A DNA stretch of 9,724 nt from Gemmatimonadota bacterium (GTDB lineage: Bacteria; Gemmatimonadota; Gemmatimonadetes; Gemmatimonadales; Gemmatimonadaceae). Under the pieces are notes generated by a model. It searched no databases. It saw only the letters and a list, made by a program, of their open reading frames with translations, and was not told the DNA's origin. Position numbers and translations under genes: made by a program. The stretch spans positions 1-9,724 of the forward strand of contig CANGXK010000066.1 of the NCBI GenBank assembly GCA_947457715.1, written 5' to 3'. Below are positions 1 to 6,599 of this stretch, piece by piece. The stretch's first letter is position 1. Every line of letters starts with the position of its first letter.

Positions 1-1
1 C

Positions 2-1201
2 AACAACCAGCAGTTCGACGCGCCGAACATTCTGTACGTCGACCCCGATGTCACGTCGATCCAGAACACCATCGCGCGACTGCGCTACATGGCGAGCTTC
101 GGGCTGGACAGCGTCTTCCCGCGGGATCCACTCGTGACCCCGAACGACAAGGCCGAGACTTATTACCTGCGCGGCGTTGCCAGCTTGTTCGCGGGGGAAA
201 TGTTCGTCGGCCTGCCCGCGGTGATCAACGGCCCCGTCGCAGATGCGCAGACGCATCTGAATGCGGCGGTCGCCGACTTCGCGCAGGCGCGCACGCTCTC
301 CACCGATGTGGCCAGCAGGAACAGCTATACGCTGGCCCTCGCGCGGGCGTACCACCGGTTGGGCAACAAGGCGAAGGCGGTCGAAGAAGCGCAGGCGCTG
401 CTCACGGCCAATCCGACCTTCATCCGCAATGCCACGTTTGATCCGATCAACGGCCCGTCCAACAACATGACGGGCGTGCTGACGAGCTCCGTCAACAACT
501 TCCAGCCGTTGCCGCGTCTCGACTTCCTGGATCCCAAGTTCCTCAACCGGGGTGCGACGATCCAGAGCCCGATCGCCTTCCAGAAGTCGGAGGAGGCGCA
601 CTTGATCATCGCCGAAGCCAACATCGCCGACAACAACCTCACCGCGGCGAAGGACCGGCTGAAGCTGCTGCTGGCGCTGGTGCTCACGCGCACCACGGAG
701 CCGTGGGACAGTCGCCTCCAGCTGCGCGGTCGCGCGGCCGGCAAGGTGCTCTATCCGAACACGGCGGATACGAAGGTCGCGTTCGCGCCCGGACAGCCGT
801 TGCAGGACGGCTTCGTGCTCACGCGCTCCCTGCCGACCGTCCGCGTGGCGACCGTCTCCGGCACCTCGGTGACCGCCGCCGGCATCGACGCCATCACCAC
901 GGCCGACGACGCGCTGTACGTGCTGTACCTCATGCGTCAGGAAATCTTTATCGCCGAAGGGCGCCGCCTGGCCGACCTCGGCATCAAGTTCCCCGTGGCG
1001 CAGACCGAAGTCATCGCCAACAAGAACACCGCAGACGGCGCGCCGTACACGCTGGCACAGATCCCGTCCTTCATCCCGCGGGCCTTCGAGATGGACGCCT
1101 TCACCTACGATGCCGCTGCCAAGACCGTGGTCATCAAGCACGACATGAACCGGACGCTTGTGTTGAACAAGACGTCTCCGCTCGTGCTTCCCTTCCACTA
1201 A
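2..1201 (+). CDS. SusD/RagB-like outer-membrane nutrient-binding protein, C-terminal part (5' end outside window)
   Basis: The frame is open from base 2 to the TAA at 1199-1201, giving 399 visible residues. The first visible ATG (position 89) lies inside the continuing gene and is not its start. SusD-like lipoproteins sit on the outer membrane beside a TonB-dependent SusC porin and hand over oligosaccharides or peptides. Supporting features are an early helical stretch of the form AETYYLRGVASLFAGEMF, then TPR-like helices (ALARAYHRLGNKAKAVEEA), a second helical repeat beginning EEAHLIIAEANIADNNLTAA, and late in the protein LMRQEIFIAEGRRLADLGI. The last resembles the SusD C-terminal signature in which an E-R-R-E-L helix is followed by a G-R-R/H-x-x-D-L motif. 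The lipobox and N-terminus are not visible. The next gene starts 16 bp downstream, so the two are probably co-transcribed. A generic TPR protein is the main alternative; similarity to SusD is recognisable but divergent. Confidence 0.6.
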   Translation, partial: NNQQFDAPNILYVDPDVTSIQNTIARLRYMASFGLDSVFPRDPLVTPNDKAETYYLRGVASLFAGEMFVGLPAVINGPVADAQTHLNAAVADFAQARTLSTDVASRNSYTLALARAYHRLGNKAKAVEEAQALLTANPTFIRNATFDPINGPSNNMTGVLTSSVNNFQPLPRLDFLDPKFLNRGATIQSPIAFQKSEEAHLIIAEANIADNNLTAAKDRLKLLLALVLTRTTEPWDSRLQLRGRAAGKVLYPNTADTKVAFAPGQPLQDGFVLTRSLPTVRVATVSGTSVTAAGIDAITTADDALYVLYLMRQEIFIAEGRRLADLGIKFPVAQTEVIANKNTADGAPYTLAQIPSFIPRAFEMDAFTYDAAAKTVVIKHDMNRTLVLNKTSPLVLPFH

Positions 1202-1217
1202 ACGGTCGGACTCTTCC

Positions 1218-2396
1218 ATGGTTCAGCGTTCCCGTCCCATCTTCACCTCCCCCGGCGCGCGATGGCGCGCCGGGGTGCTGGTCGCCACCGCGCTACCGGC
1301 GCTGGCCCTGCCAGCCCTCGCGCTCCGCGCCCAGCCCGCGCGCCCGGCCACACAGCCACCGGCGCGCGTCACCGTCGTCGGCCCCGGCCCGACCAACTCG
1401 CTCACCGACGTGCCCGGGCTCAAAGTCGGCCACTTCACCCGCTCGGACAGCGGCTACCGCTCCGGCACCACCGTCATCCGTACCGAAAAGGGCGCCACTG
1501 CCGGCTACAGCCAGATGGGTGGCGCGCCGGGCACCAAGGAAACCGATCTGCTCAAGCCGGGCGGTCAGGTCCGCACCGTGCAGGCCATCATGCTGGGTGG
1601 TGGCAGTGCCTTCGGCCTCGATGCCGCCACGGGCGTGATGCAGTGGATGGAAGAGCACAACTTCGGCGTGCCCGTGGGCGGCGGCGTGGTCCCCATCGTG
1701 CCCGCCGCGATCCTCATGGACCTCGGCCGCGGTGGCAACTTCAAGAAGCGCCCCGACGCCTCCTTCGGCTACAAGGCCACGGAAGCCGCCACCACGGCCC
1801 CCGTGCAGAGCGGCCGTATCGGCGTGGGCATGGGTGCCGGCTGGGGCATGGGCACCGCCAGTGTGAAGCTGTCCAACGGCTACACAGTGGCCGCCATCGT
1901 CGGGCTCAACCCGGCGGGGTCACCACTCGACCCGCGCACCTGCCTCCCCTACGGCTTCTTCCTTGAGCTCGGCGACGAGTTCAACCTGGTGCAGCCCAAG
2001 GCCGAGGAATGCACCGCGGCGGCCACCGGCCGCGGTGGTCCGAACGACGGCTCGGACGGCGCCCCGCGCAACACCACCATCGCCCTCGTGGCCACCGACG
2101 CCCCGCTGTTCGACCTCGAGGCCGAGCGCATGGCGCAGATCGCCAATGCGGGCCTTGCCCGCTCCATCCGTCCCATTCATGGCATCGGCGACGGGGACAC
2201 GGTGTTCGGCATGGCCACGACACTGCCCTCCACCCAAATGAGCAACGGCGATCTGCAAGCCATCTTCAACGCCGGGGCCGATGTCCTCGGGCGGGCGGTC
2301 GTGCATGCGGTCCTGATGTCCAAGCAGGTCGGCACCAGCCGAGCCGGATATTGTCAGCAGTATCCGAGTGCCTGTGTGAAGCGTACCGGCAAGTAA
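1218..2396 (+). CDS. Exported P1-family (DmpA/NylC-type, S58) N-terminal-nucleophile hydrolase
   Basis: The 392-residue product belongs to the P1/DmpA family, whose precursors cut themselves to expose a Ser or Thr nucleophile. Members include beta-aminopeptidases, the D-/L-aminopeptidase DmpA and the nylon-oligomer hydrolase NylC. Visible motifs: TNSLTDVPGLKVGH near residue 59, IMLGGGSAFGLDAATG around 124-139, a glycine-rich run at 199-211, VGLNPAG at 228-234, RNTTIALVATDA at 284-295 and HGIGDGDTVFGMATT at 321-335. By comparison with NylC, cleavage is expected at N285-T286, with D325 and D327 and possibly N231 completing the site. The T286-D325 spacing of 39 equals T267-D306 in NylC. The D-x-D pair fits NylC-like members better than DmpA/BapA, which have S-x-E. 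I could not place the NylC catalytic lysine. Residues 1-40 look like a Sec signal (basic start, then VLVATALPALALPALAL), so the enzyme is probably exported. No strong ribosome-binding site precedes the ATG. Substrate unknown. Confidence 0.9.
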   Translation: MVQRSRPIFTSPGARWRAGVLVATALPALALPALALRAQPARPATQPPARVTVVGPGPTNSLTDVPGLKVGHFTRSDSGYRSGTTVIRTEKGATAGYSQMGGAPGTKETDLLKPGGQVRTVQAIMLGGGSAFGLDAATGVMQWMEEHNFGVPVGGGVVPIVPAAILMDLGRGGNFKKRPDASFGYKATEAATTAPVQSGRIGVGMGAGWGMGTASVKLSNGYTVAAIVGLNPAGSPLDPRTCLPYGFFLELGDEFNLVQPKAEECTAAATGRGGPNDGSDGAPRNTTIALVATDAPLFDLEAERMAQIANAGLARSIRPIHGIGDGDTVFGMATTLPSTQMSNGDLQAIFNAGADVLGRAVVHAVLMSKQVGTSRAGYCQQYPSACVKRTGK

Positions 2397-2414
2397 CGCC
2401 GCACCACCCCCTTT

Positions 2415-2418
2415 AGGA
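2415..2418 (+). promoter_or_regulatory. Ribosome-binding site of the MBL-fold gene
   Basis: AGGA lies 8 bases before the ATG at 2427. It supports that start, which also gives a clean signal peptide. Confidence 0.6.
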
Positions 2419-2426
2419 CCAGATAC

Positions 2427-3476
2427 ATGAAGCGACTCGCCGGCGGGCTGCTAGCCATGCTGATGCTCACCGGGGCCGCCCGTCCCGCCGCGAACACCCT
2501 CGACATCTACTTCATCGATGTCGAGGGAGGACAAGCGACCCTCATGGTCACGCCGGCCGGGGAGTCGTTCCTCACCGACGCCGGCTTTCCGGGCGACGGC
2601 ACGTTCGCGTCGAAGCCGGGCGACCCGGCGCAGGCCCGCGATGCGCAGCGCATTCTGGCCGCGGCACGCGACGCAGGGGTGCGGCAGATCGACCACCTCC
2701 TGCTCACCCACTATCATGCCGATCACATGGGCGGCGTGATCGAACTCGCACAACTGCTCCCCATCCGCCATTTCATCGATCATTCGGCACCGAGCGCCGA
2801 GGCGGAAGTGATCGTACCGGGCACGCTGGCCCTGTACGACGCCTACGTGGCGCTGCGGGCCGGCGGCACCCACACCGAGCCCAAGCCGGGCGACCGGTTG
2901 CCGCTCGGTGGGGTGGACGTGGTGGTGCTGGCCACGGCTGGCAACGTCCTCACGGCACCGCTGCCTGGCGCCGGACAGCCCAACCCGGCTTGTACCGGCA
3001 CCGGTGAGCCAGCGCAGGAAAAAACGGAGAACCCGCGCTCGACCGCCATTCGTGTGCAGTTCGGGGCCTTCCGCTTTCTCAACGTCGGCGACCTGAGCGG
3101 CGCACCGCTCTTCGCCCTCACCTGCCCCGCCAATCTGATCGGCACGTCGGACGTGTACCTCATCGCCCACCACGGCGGCAACGACGGGGCTGATCCGTCA
3201 CTGTTCGCCGCCGTGAAGCCCCGCGTGGCCATCATGAACAACGGCCCCCGCAAGGGCGCCCAGGCGCGCACCTTCGCGACCATCCGCGCGATGCCCACCA
3301 TCGACGGCTGGCAACTGCACCGCAGTGGCAACCCCGGCGTCGAGAACTTCCCCGACGCCCGCGTCGCCAATCTCGACGAAAGCACCAGCGCGTGGATCAA
3401 GGTGTCCGCCAGCCCCGACGGCAGCTTCACTGTCACCAACGGGCGCACCGGGCAGTCCACCGCGTATCCGCAGTAA
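2427..3476 (+). CDS. Exported ComEC-type metallo-beta-lactamase-fold hydrolase
   Basis: The 349-residue protein opens with a Sec-type signal (MKRLAGGLLAMLMLTGAARPA), so it should work outside the cytoplasm. The metal-binding motif THYHADH is at residues 94-100 (H95, H97, D99, H100). An aspartate lies at D51 in LTDAGFPGDG, a further ligand aspartate at D222 in NVGDLSG, and a late histidine motif IAHHGGNDGAD at 246-256. The LxxGDxxG and HHGxxxxAD pattern is that of the MBL domain found in the DNA-uptake protein ComEC, but there are no membrane segments beyond the signal, so this is a stand-alone secreted relative and not the DNA channel. Stand-alone members have mixed or unknown activities (phosphodiesterase or nuclease are possible). 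Two cysteines (C189, C233) could form a disulfide after export. It sits 30 bp after the P1 hydrolase and 32 bp before the aminotransferase, probably in the same transcript. Fold sure, substrate unknown. Confidence 0.87.
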   Translation: MKRLAGGLLAMLMLTGAARPAANTLDIYFIDVEGGQATLMVTPAGESFLTDAGFPGDGTFASKPGDPAQARDAQRILAAARDAGVRQIDHLLLTHYHADHMGGVIELAQLLPIRHFIDHSAPSAEAEVIVPGTLALYDAYVALRAGGTHTEPKPGDRLPLGGVDVVVLATAGNVLTAPLPGAGQPNPACTGTGEPAQEKTENPRSTAIRVQFGAFRFLNVGDLSGAPLFALTCPANLIGTSDVYLIAHHGGNDGADPSLFAAVKPRVAIMNNGPRKGAQARTFATIRAMPTIDGWQLHRSGNPGVENFPDARVANLDESTSAWIKVSASPDGSFTVTNGRTGQSTAYPQ

Positions 3477-3508
3477 CCGCGCGCACTCATCACCACACGA
3501 GCCCTGAG

Positions 3509-4840
3509 ATGACCGCTCCGACCACGCACTCCACCGCCCTCGACTCGCAGTGGATGCCGTTCACGGCCAACAAGGCGTTCAAGGCGCGACCGCGCCTGCT
3601 CGTCAGCGCCAGGGACATGCACTATCAGTCCGATGACGGCCGCCAGATTCTCGACGGCACCGCGGGACTGTGGTGCGTGAATGCCGGGCACTGCCGGCCG
3701 TCGATCGTGGACGCCATCGTGCGCACGGCGTCAACGCTGGATTTCGCACCGAGCTTCCAGATGGGCCATCCGCTGTCGTTCGCGCTGGCCGACAAGCTGG
3801 TGAAGCTGCTCCCCTCCGGCATGAACAAGGTGTTCTTTTCCAACTCGGGGAGCGAGGCGGTGGACAGCGCCCTCAAGATCGCACTGGCCTACCATCAGGC
3901 CCGCGGCGAACCGGAACGCCGCATGTTCATCGGACGCGTGCGCGGCTATCACGGCGTGGGCTTCGGTGGCATTTCCGTGGGCGGCATCGAGACGAATCGC
4001 AAAACGTTCGCCGCGCAGCTCATGCCGCACGTCGATCATCTGCCGCATACCCACGATCTCGGCCACAACGCGTTCTCGAAAGGACAGCCGCTCTGGGGCG
4101 CACACCTTGCCGACGCCCTCGAAACCATGATCGCCACCCACGGCGCCGGCAGCATCGCCGCCGTGATCGTCGAACCGCTGGCCGGATCCACCGGCGTGCT
4201 CGTGCCGCCCGTGGGCTACCTGGAACGGCTGCGGGCCCTGTGCACGGCGCATGGCATCCTGCTGATCTTCGACGAAGTGATCAGCGGATTCGGACGGCTC
4301 GGCGCCCCCTTCGCGGCGCAGCACTTCGGCGTGACCCCCGACATCATGGCGATGGCCAAGGGGCTTACCAACGCCGCGGTGCCGATGGGCGCCACCGCGG
4401 TGCAGGGCGCACTCTACGACACCGTGGTCAACGCCTCCGAGCGCGGCATCGAGTTCTTCCACGGCTACACATACAGCGGACACCCGCTGGCCGCCGCCGC
4501 GGGCATCGCCACCATGGACCTGTACGAGCAGGAAGGGCTGTTCGAACGGGCCCGCACGCTCGCCCCCGAGTGGGAGGCCGCCGTGCACGCCCTGCGCGAT
4601 GCGCCGTACGTGATCGATGTGCGCAACCTCGGTCTGGTCGCCGGTATCGAACTGGAACCGCGCGCCGGACTGCCGGGAGCCCGCGCCTACGATGTCTTCG
4701 TCAACTGCTTCCACGAGCAGAACGCGCTGATCCGCGTCACGGGCGATATCATTGCCCTGTCGCCGCCGCTCATCATCAGCGTCGACCAGATCCACGAGCT
4801 GGTCGGCAAAGTCCGCCGGGCGCTCGAGGCGATCGCGTAA
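3509..4840 (+). CDS. Class III PLP aminotransferase, omega-amino acid:pyruvate type
   Basis: The frame stays open upstream to 3392, but that stretch overlaps the previous gene. The ATG at 3509 gives 443 residues, the usual length for this family (about 440-450), and lets QWMPFTANKAFK fall near the N-terminus as in omega-amino acid:pyruvate aminotransferases (EC 2.6.1.18, beta-alanine:pyruvate). Those enzymes move the terminal amino group of beta-alanine or other omega-amines to pyruvate, giving an aldehyde acid and alanine, in the cytoplasm. Visible sites: GTAGLWCVNAGH at 50-61, phosphate loop SNSGSEA at 111-117, GYHG at 147-150, FDEVISGFGR at 254-263 with cofactor-binding D255, and the Schiff-base lysine K284 in AMAKGLTNAAVPMGA. 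The region around K284 does not resemble glutamate-1-semialdehyde aminomutase (HemL), although a haem-synthesis gene follows. The gene has no signal peptide. The start has only a weak GAG upstream. Exact substrate among omega-amino acids and amines is undetermined. Confidence 0.88.
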   Translation: MTAPTTHSTALDSQWMPFTANKAFKARPRLLVSARDMHYQSDDGRQILDGTAGLWCVNAGHCRPSIVDAIVRTASTLDFAPSFQMGHPLSFALADKLVKLLPSGMNKVFFSNSGSEAVDSALKIALAYHQARGEPERRMFIGRVRGYHGVGFGGISVGGIETNRKTFAAQLMPHVDHLPHTHDLGHNAFSKGQPLWGAHLADALETMIATHGAGSIAAVIVEPLAGSTGVLVPPVGYLERLRALCTAHGILLIFDEVISGFGRLGAPFAAQHFGVTPDIMAMAKGLTNAAVPMGATAVQGALYDTVVNASERGIEFFHGYTYSGHPLAAAAGIATMDLYEQEGLFERARTLAPEWEAAVHALRDAPYVIDVRNLGLVAGIELEPRAGLPGARAYDVFVNCFHEQNALIRVTGDIIALSPPLIISVDQIHELVGKVRRALEAIA

Positions 4841-4859
4841 CGTCAGAGCACGGGGCTTC

Positions 4860-5300
4860 GTGAACGGAACCAGCTACCTCTGGATCAAGGCAGTACACGT
4901 CATCGCCGTCATCGCGTGGTACGCCGGGCTGTTCTACATCTTCCGCCTGTATGTGTACCACGTGCAAAAGCGGAGCGAGCCGGCGGTGACGGCCACGCTC
5001 GAAGTCATGGAACGGCGCCTGCTGCGCGCCATCATGACGCCGGCGATGGTCGTGGCCCTCGGTGCCGGCACCACCATGCTGGTGATGAATCCATCACTGC
5101 TGAAAATGCCGTGGATGCACGCCAAGCTCGGCGCCGTCCTCTTCCTGCTTGGCTATCACGGCCTCGCCTCATGGACGCGCAAGAAGTTTCTGCAGGGCAA
5201 GTACGTGCTCAGCGAAACGGCGTGCCGCTGGATCAATGAAGTCCCCACGATCCTCCTGCTCATCATCGTGATCGCCGTCATCGTGCGACCGGGCATGTAA
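4860..5300 (+). CDS. hemJ: Protoporphyrinogen IX oxidase HemJ
   Basis: HemJ is an inner-membrane protein that oxidises protoporphyrinogen IX to protoporphyrin IX, the penultimate step of haem synthesis, in bacteria without HemG or HemY. I chose the GTG at 4860: it gives 146 residues, the family's normal length, 19 bp after the aminotransferase stop, and no later start keeps the first motif. Family signatures: WIKAVHVIAVIAWYAGLFYI at residues 8-27 with the conserved haem-linked histidine H13, then R29 in FRLYVYH, WMHAKLG at 85-91 with conserved K89, and RWINEVPTILLL at 123-134. Four hydrophobic helices are visible, at roughly 8-28, 57-76, 88-104 and 128-143. Only a weak GGGG precedes the start, so translation may depend on the upstream gene. 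The location is unusual in that no other haem gene is in view. The neighbouring alpha/beta hydrolase starts one base after the stop codon. Confidence 0.93.
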   Translation: MNGTSYLWIKAVHVIAVIAWYAGLFYIFRLYVYHVQKRSEPAVTATLEVMERRLLRAIMTPAMVVALGAGTTMLVMNPSLLKMPWMHAKLGAVLFLLGYHGLASWTRKKFLQGKYVLSETACRWINEVPTILLLIIVIAVIVRPGM

Positions 5301-5301
5301 T

Positions 5302-6144
5302 GTGAACGCCAGCGGCGAATTCGTCACGGTCAACGGTGTCCGGCTCTGGGTCGAGGATACGGGCGGCAGTGGACCGCCCGTGCTCTTCTCGCACGGCCTG
5401 CTGTGGAGCACGCGCATGTGGGATGCGCAGGTGGCCGCGTTGCACTCGCGATATCGCTGCATCGCGTGGGACCATCGCGGTCAGGGGCAGAGCGACGTGC
5501 CGAACGTGCGCGCCATCAGCATCGAGGACTGCTACGCCGATGCCGTCGCGCTCATCGAGCGGCTCGGCGTAGCACCGGTGCACATTATTGGTCTGTCGAT
5601 GGGGGGATTCGTCGCCATGCGACTCGCCGCGCGTCGTCCCGATCTCGTACGCTCGTGCGTGCTCTTGGAAACGAGCGCCGAGGCCGAGCCGACGGAGAAC
5701 ATGCCGAAGTACCGTACGCTCAATCGCGTGACGAGATGGTTCGGGCTGCGCCTTGTGGCGAACAGGGTCATGCCCATCATGTTCGGCACGACATTTCTCA
5801 CTGATCCTGCACGTGCCGCCGAACGCGACCTGTGGCGCGATCGGCTGTCAGGCAATCGCCGCGACATCTGGCGCGCGGTGAATGGCGTGATCGAGCGGGA
5901 GCCGGTCATGCCGGAGCTCGCTCGGATCACGGCTCCCACACTCATCATGGTGGGTGACGAAGATGTGGCGACGGTGCCGCTCAAGTCGGAGCGGATTCAC
6001 GCGGCAATCCGCGGCTCGAAACTGGTGCGGATTCCGCACGCCGGGCATTCCAGCAGCATCGAGCAGCCCGGGCATGTCACGGCGGCGATCGACGCGTGGG
6101 TGGCGCGGCATGATACGCAGCGATCCGAGACGGCTGACCTCTGA
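5302..6144 (+). CDS. Alpha/beta-fold hydrolase
   Basis: The 280-residue protein has the full layout of a cytoplasmic alpha/beta hydrolase: oxyanion loop LFSHGLLWS near residue 28, WDHRGQGQSD at 56-65, nucleophile elbow GLSMGGF at 97-103 with S99, acid residue in VGDEDVA (probably D221), and histidine H249 in IPHAGHSSSIEQP. The closest named relatives are enol-lactonases of the PcaD kind and other small-ester hydrolases, but the sequence alone does not tell the substrate. Translation starts at GTG 5302; the ATG at 5300 is followed directly by a stop. The single base between the hemJ TAA and this GTG, and the absence of a clear ribosome-binding site of its own, suggest translational coupling to hemJ. 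There is no signal peptide. Fold and triad are clear; the role is unknown. Confidence 0.9.
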   Translation: MNASGEFVTVNGVRLWVEDTGGSGPPVLFSHGLLWSTRMWDAQVAALHSRYRCIAWDHRGQGQSDVPNVRAISIEDCYADAVALIERLGVAPVHIIGLSMGGFVAMRLAARRPDLVRSCVLLETSAEAEPTENMPKYRTLNRVTRWFGLRLVANRVMPIMFGTTFLTDPARAAERDLWRDRLSGNRRDIWRAVNGVIEREPVMPELARITAPTLIMVGDEDVATVPLKSERIHAAIRGSKLVRIPHAGHSSSIEQPGHVTAAIDAWVARHDTQRSETADL

Positions 6145-6156
6145 CCGGAGCGCACC

Positions 6157-6588
6157 ATGTACGAAGCGAAGACCAAGCCCACCGCCGTGAGCGTCGAGAG
6201 CTACTTCGCCGCGATCGCCGATGACGCGCGGCGCGAGGATTGCCGCGCGCTCACCGACATGATGCAGCGCTTGAGCGGTCATGCGCCGACGATGTGGGGC
6301 ACCAGCATCGTCGGCTTCGGGCAGTATCACTACAAGTACGCCAGTGGCCATGAGGGAGACTCATGCCTCATCGGCTATTCGTCGCGGAAAGGGGATATCA
6401 GCGTGTATCTGCTCGCCGGGTACGACACCGATGAGACGCGCGCACTGCTCGCGCAGCTTGGACGGCACAAGATCGGCAAGGCCTGCCTCTATATCCGGCG
6501 ACTCTCCGACGTGCAGCTGCCGGTGCTCGAGCAGTTGATGGCGCGCTCGATCGCCGAGACCCGAGCGCGGTACCCGTCGAAAGGCTAG
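6157..6588 (+). CDS. DUF1801 domain protein
   Basis: This small 143-residue protein matches the DUF1801 pattern: a helical start with ESYFAAIADDARREDCRAL, the WGTSIVGFGQYHYKYASG segment at 47-64 with conserved W47 and G53, then GYSSRKGDISVYLL at 73-86, and a C-terminal helix after KACLYIRRLSDV. The family has the same fold as the YdhG/Fra-type putative iron chaperones, but most members have no proven function. A good ribosome-binding site, GGAG at 6147-6150, lies 6 bases before the ATG. It is the last gene of the co-directional cluster, starting 12 bp after the alpha/beta hydrolase, and ends 6 bp from the stop of the opposing serine hydrolase. It has no signal peptide or membrane segment. A link to HemJ through iron or haem is possible but unsupported. 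Confidence 0.85.
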   Translation: MYEAKTKPTAVSVESYFAAIADDARREDCRALTDMMQRLSGHAPTMWGTSIVGFGQYHYKYASGHEGDSCLIGYSSRKGDISVYLLAGYDTDETRALLAQLGRHKIGKACLYIRRLSDVQLPVLEQLMARSIAETRARYPSKG

Positions 6589-6599
6589 CGGCGCCTAGC
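6584..6599. repeat. Short inverted repeat carrying both convergent stop codons
   Basis: GCTAG (6584-6588) and CTAGC (6595-6599) are perfect inverted arms around the 6-base spacer CGGCGC. The left arm contains the TAG of the DUF1801 gene and the right arm the TAG of the serine hydrolase on the other strand. The stem is only 5 bp and has no T-run, so it does not look like a standard terminator. Confidence 0.6.

Noticed and set aside
3392..3508. Upstream extension of the aminotransferase frame to the ATG at 3392
   Set aside because: It overlaps the end of the MBL gene by 85 bases and adds 39 residues with no counterpart in the family; the ATG at 3509 fits the usual length.
2451..3691. Two long minus-strand frames (2451-3173 and 2843-3691) across the MBL gene
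   Set aside because: They overlap each other and the MBL gene, and show no start signal or known domain.
3731..4795. A 354-codon open frame on the - strand opposite the aminotransferase
   Set aside because: Low-complexity antisense composition with no domain; the + strand gene is complete and unmistakable.
3509..5300. Reading the aminotransferase plus hemJ as a haem-synthesis pair (hemL-hemJ)
   Set aside because: The aminotransferase has omega-amino acid:pyruvate motifs (QWMPFTANK, FDEVISGFGRLG) and lacks the HemL-type sequence around its PLP lysine.
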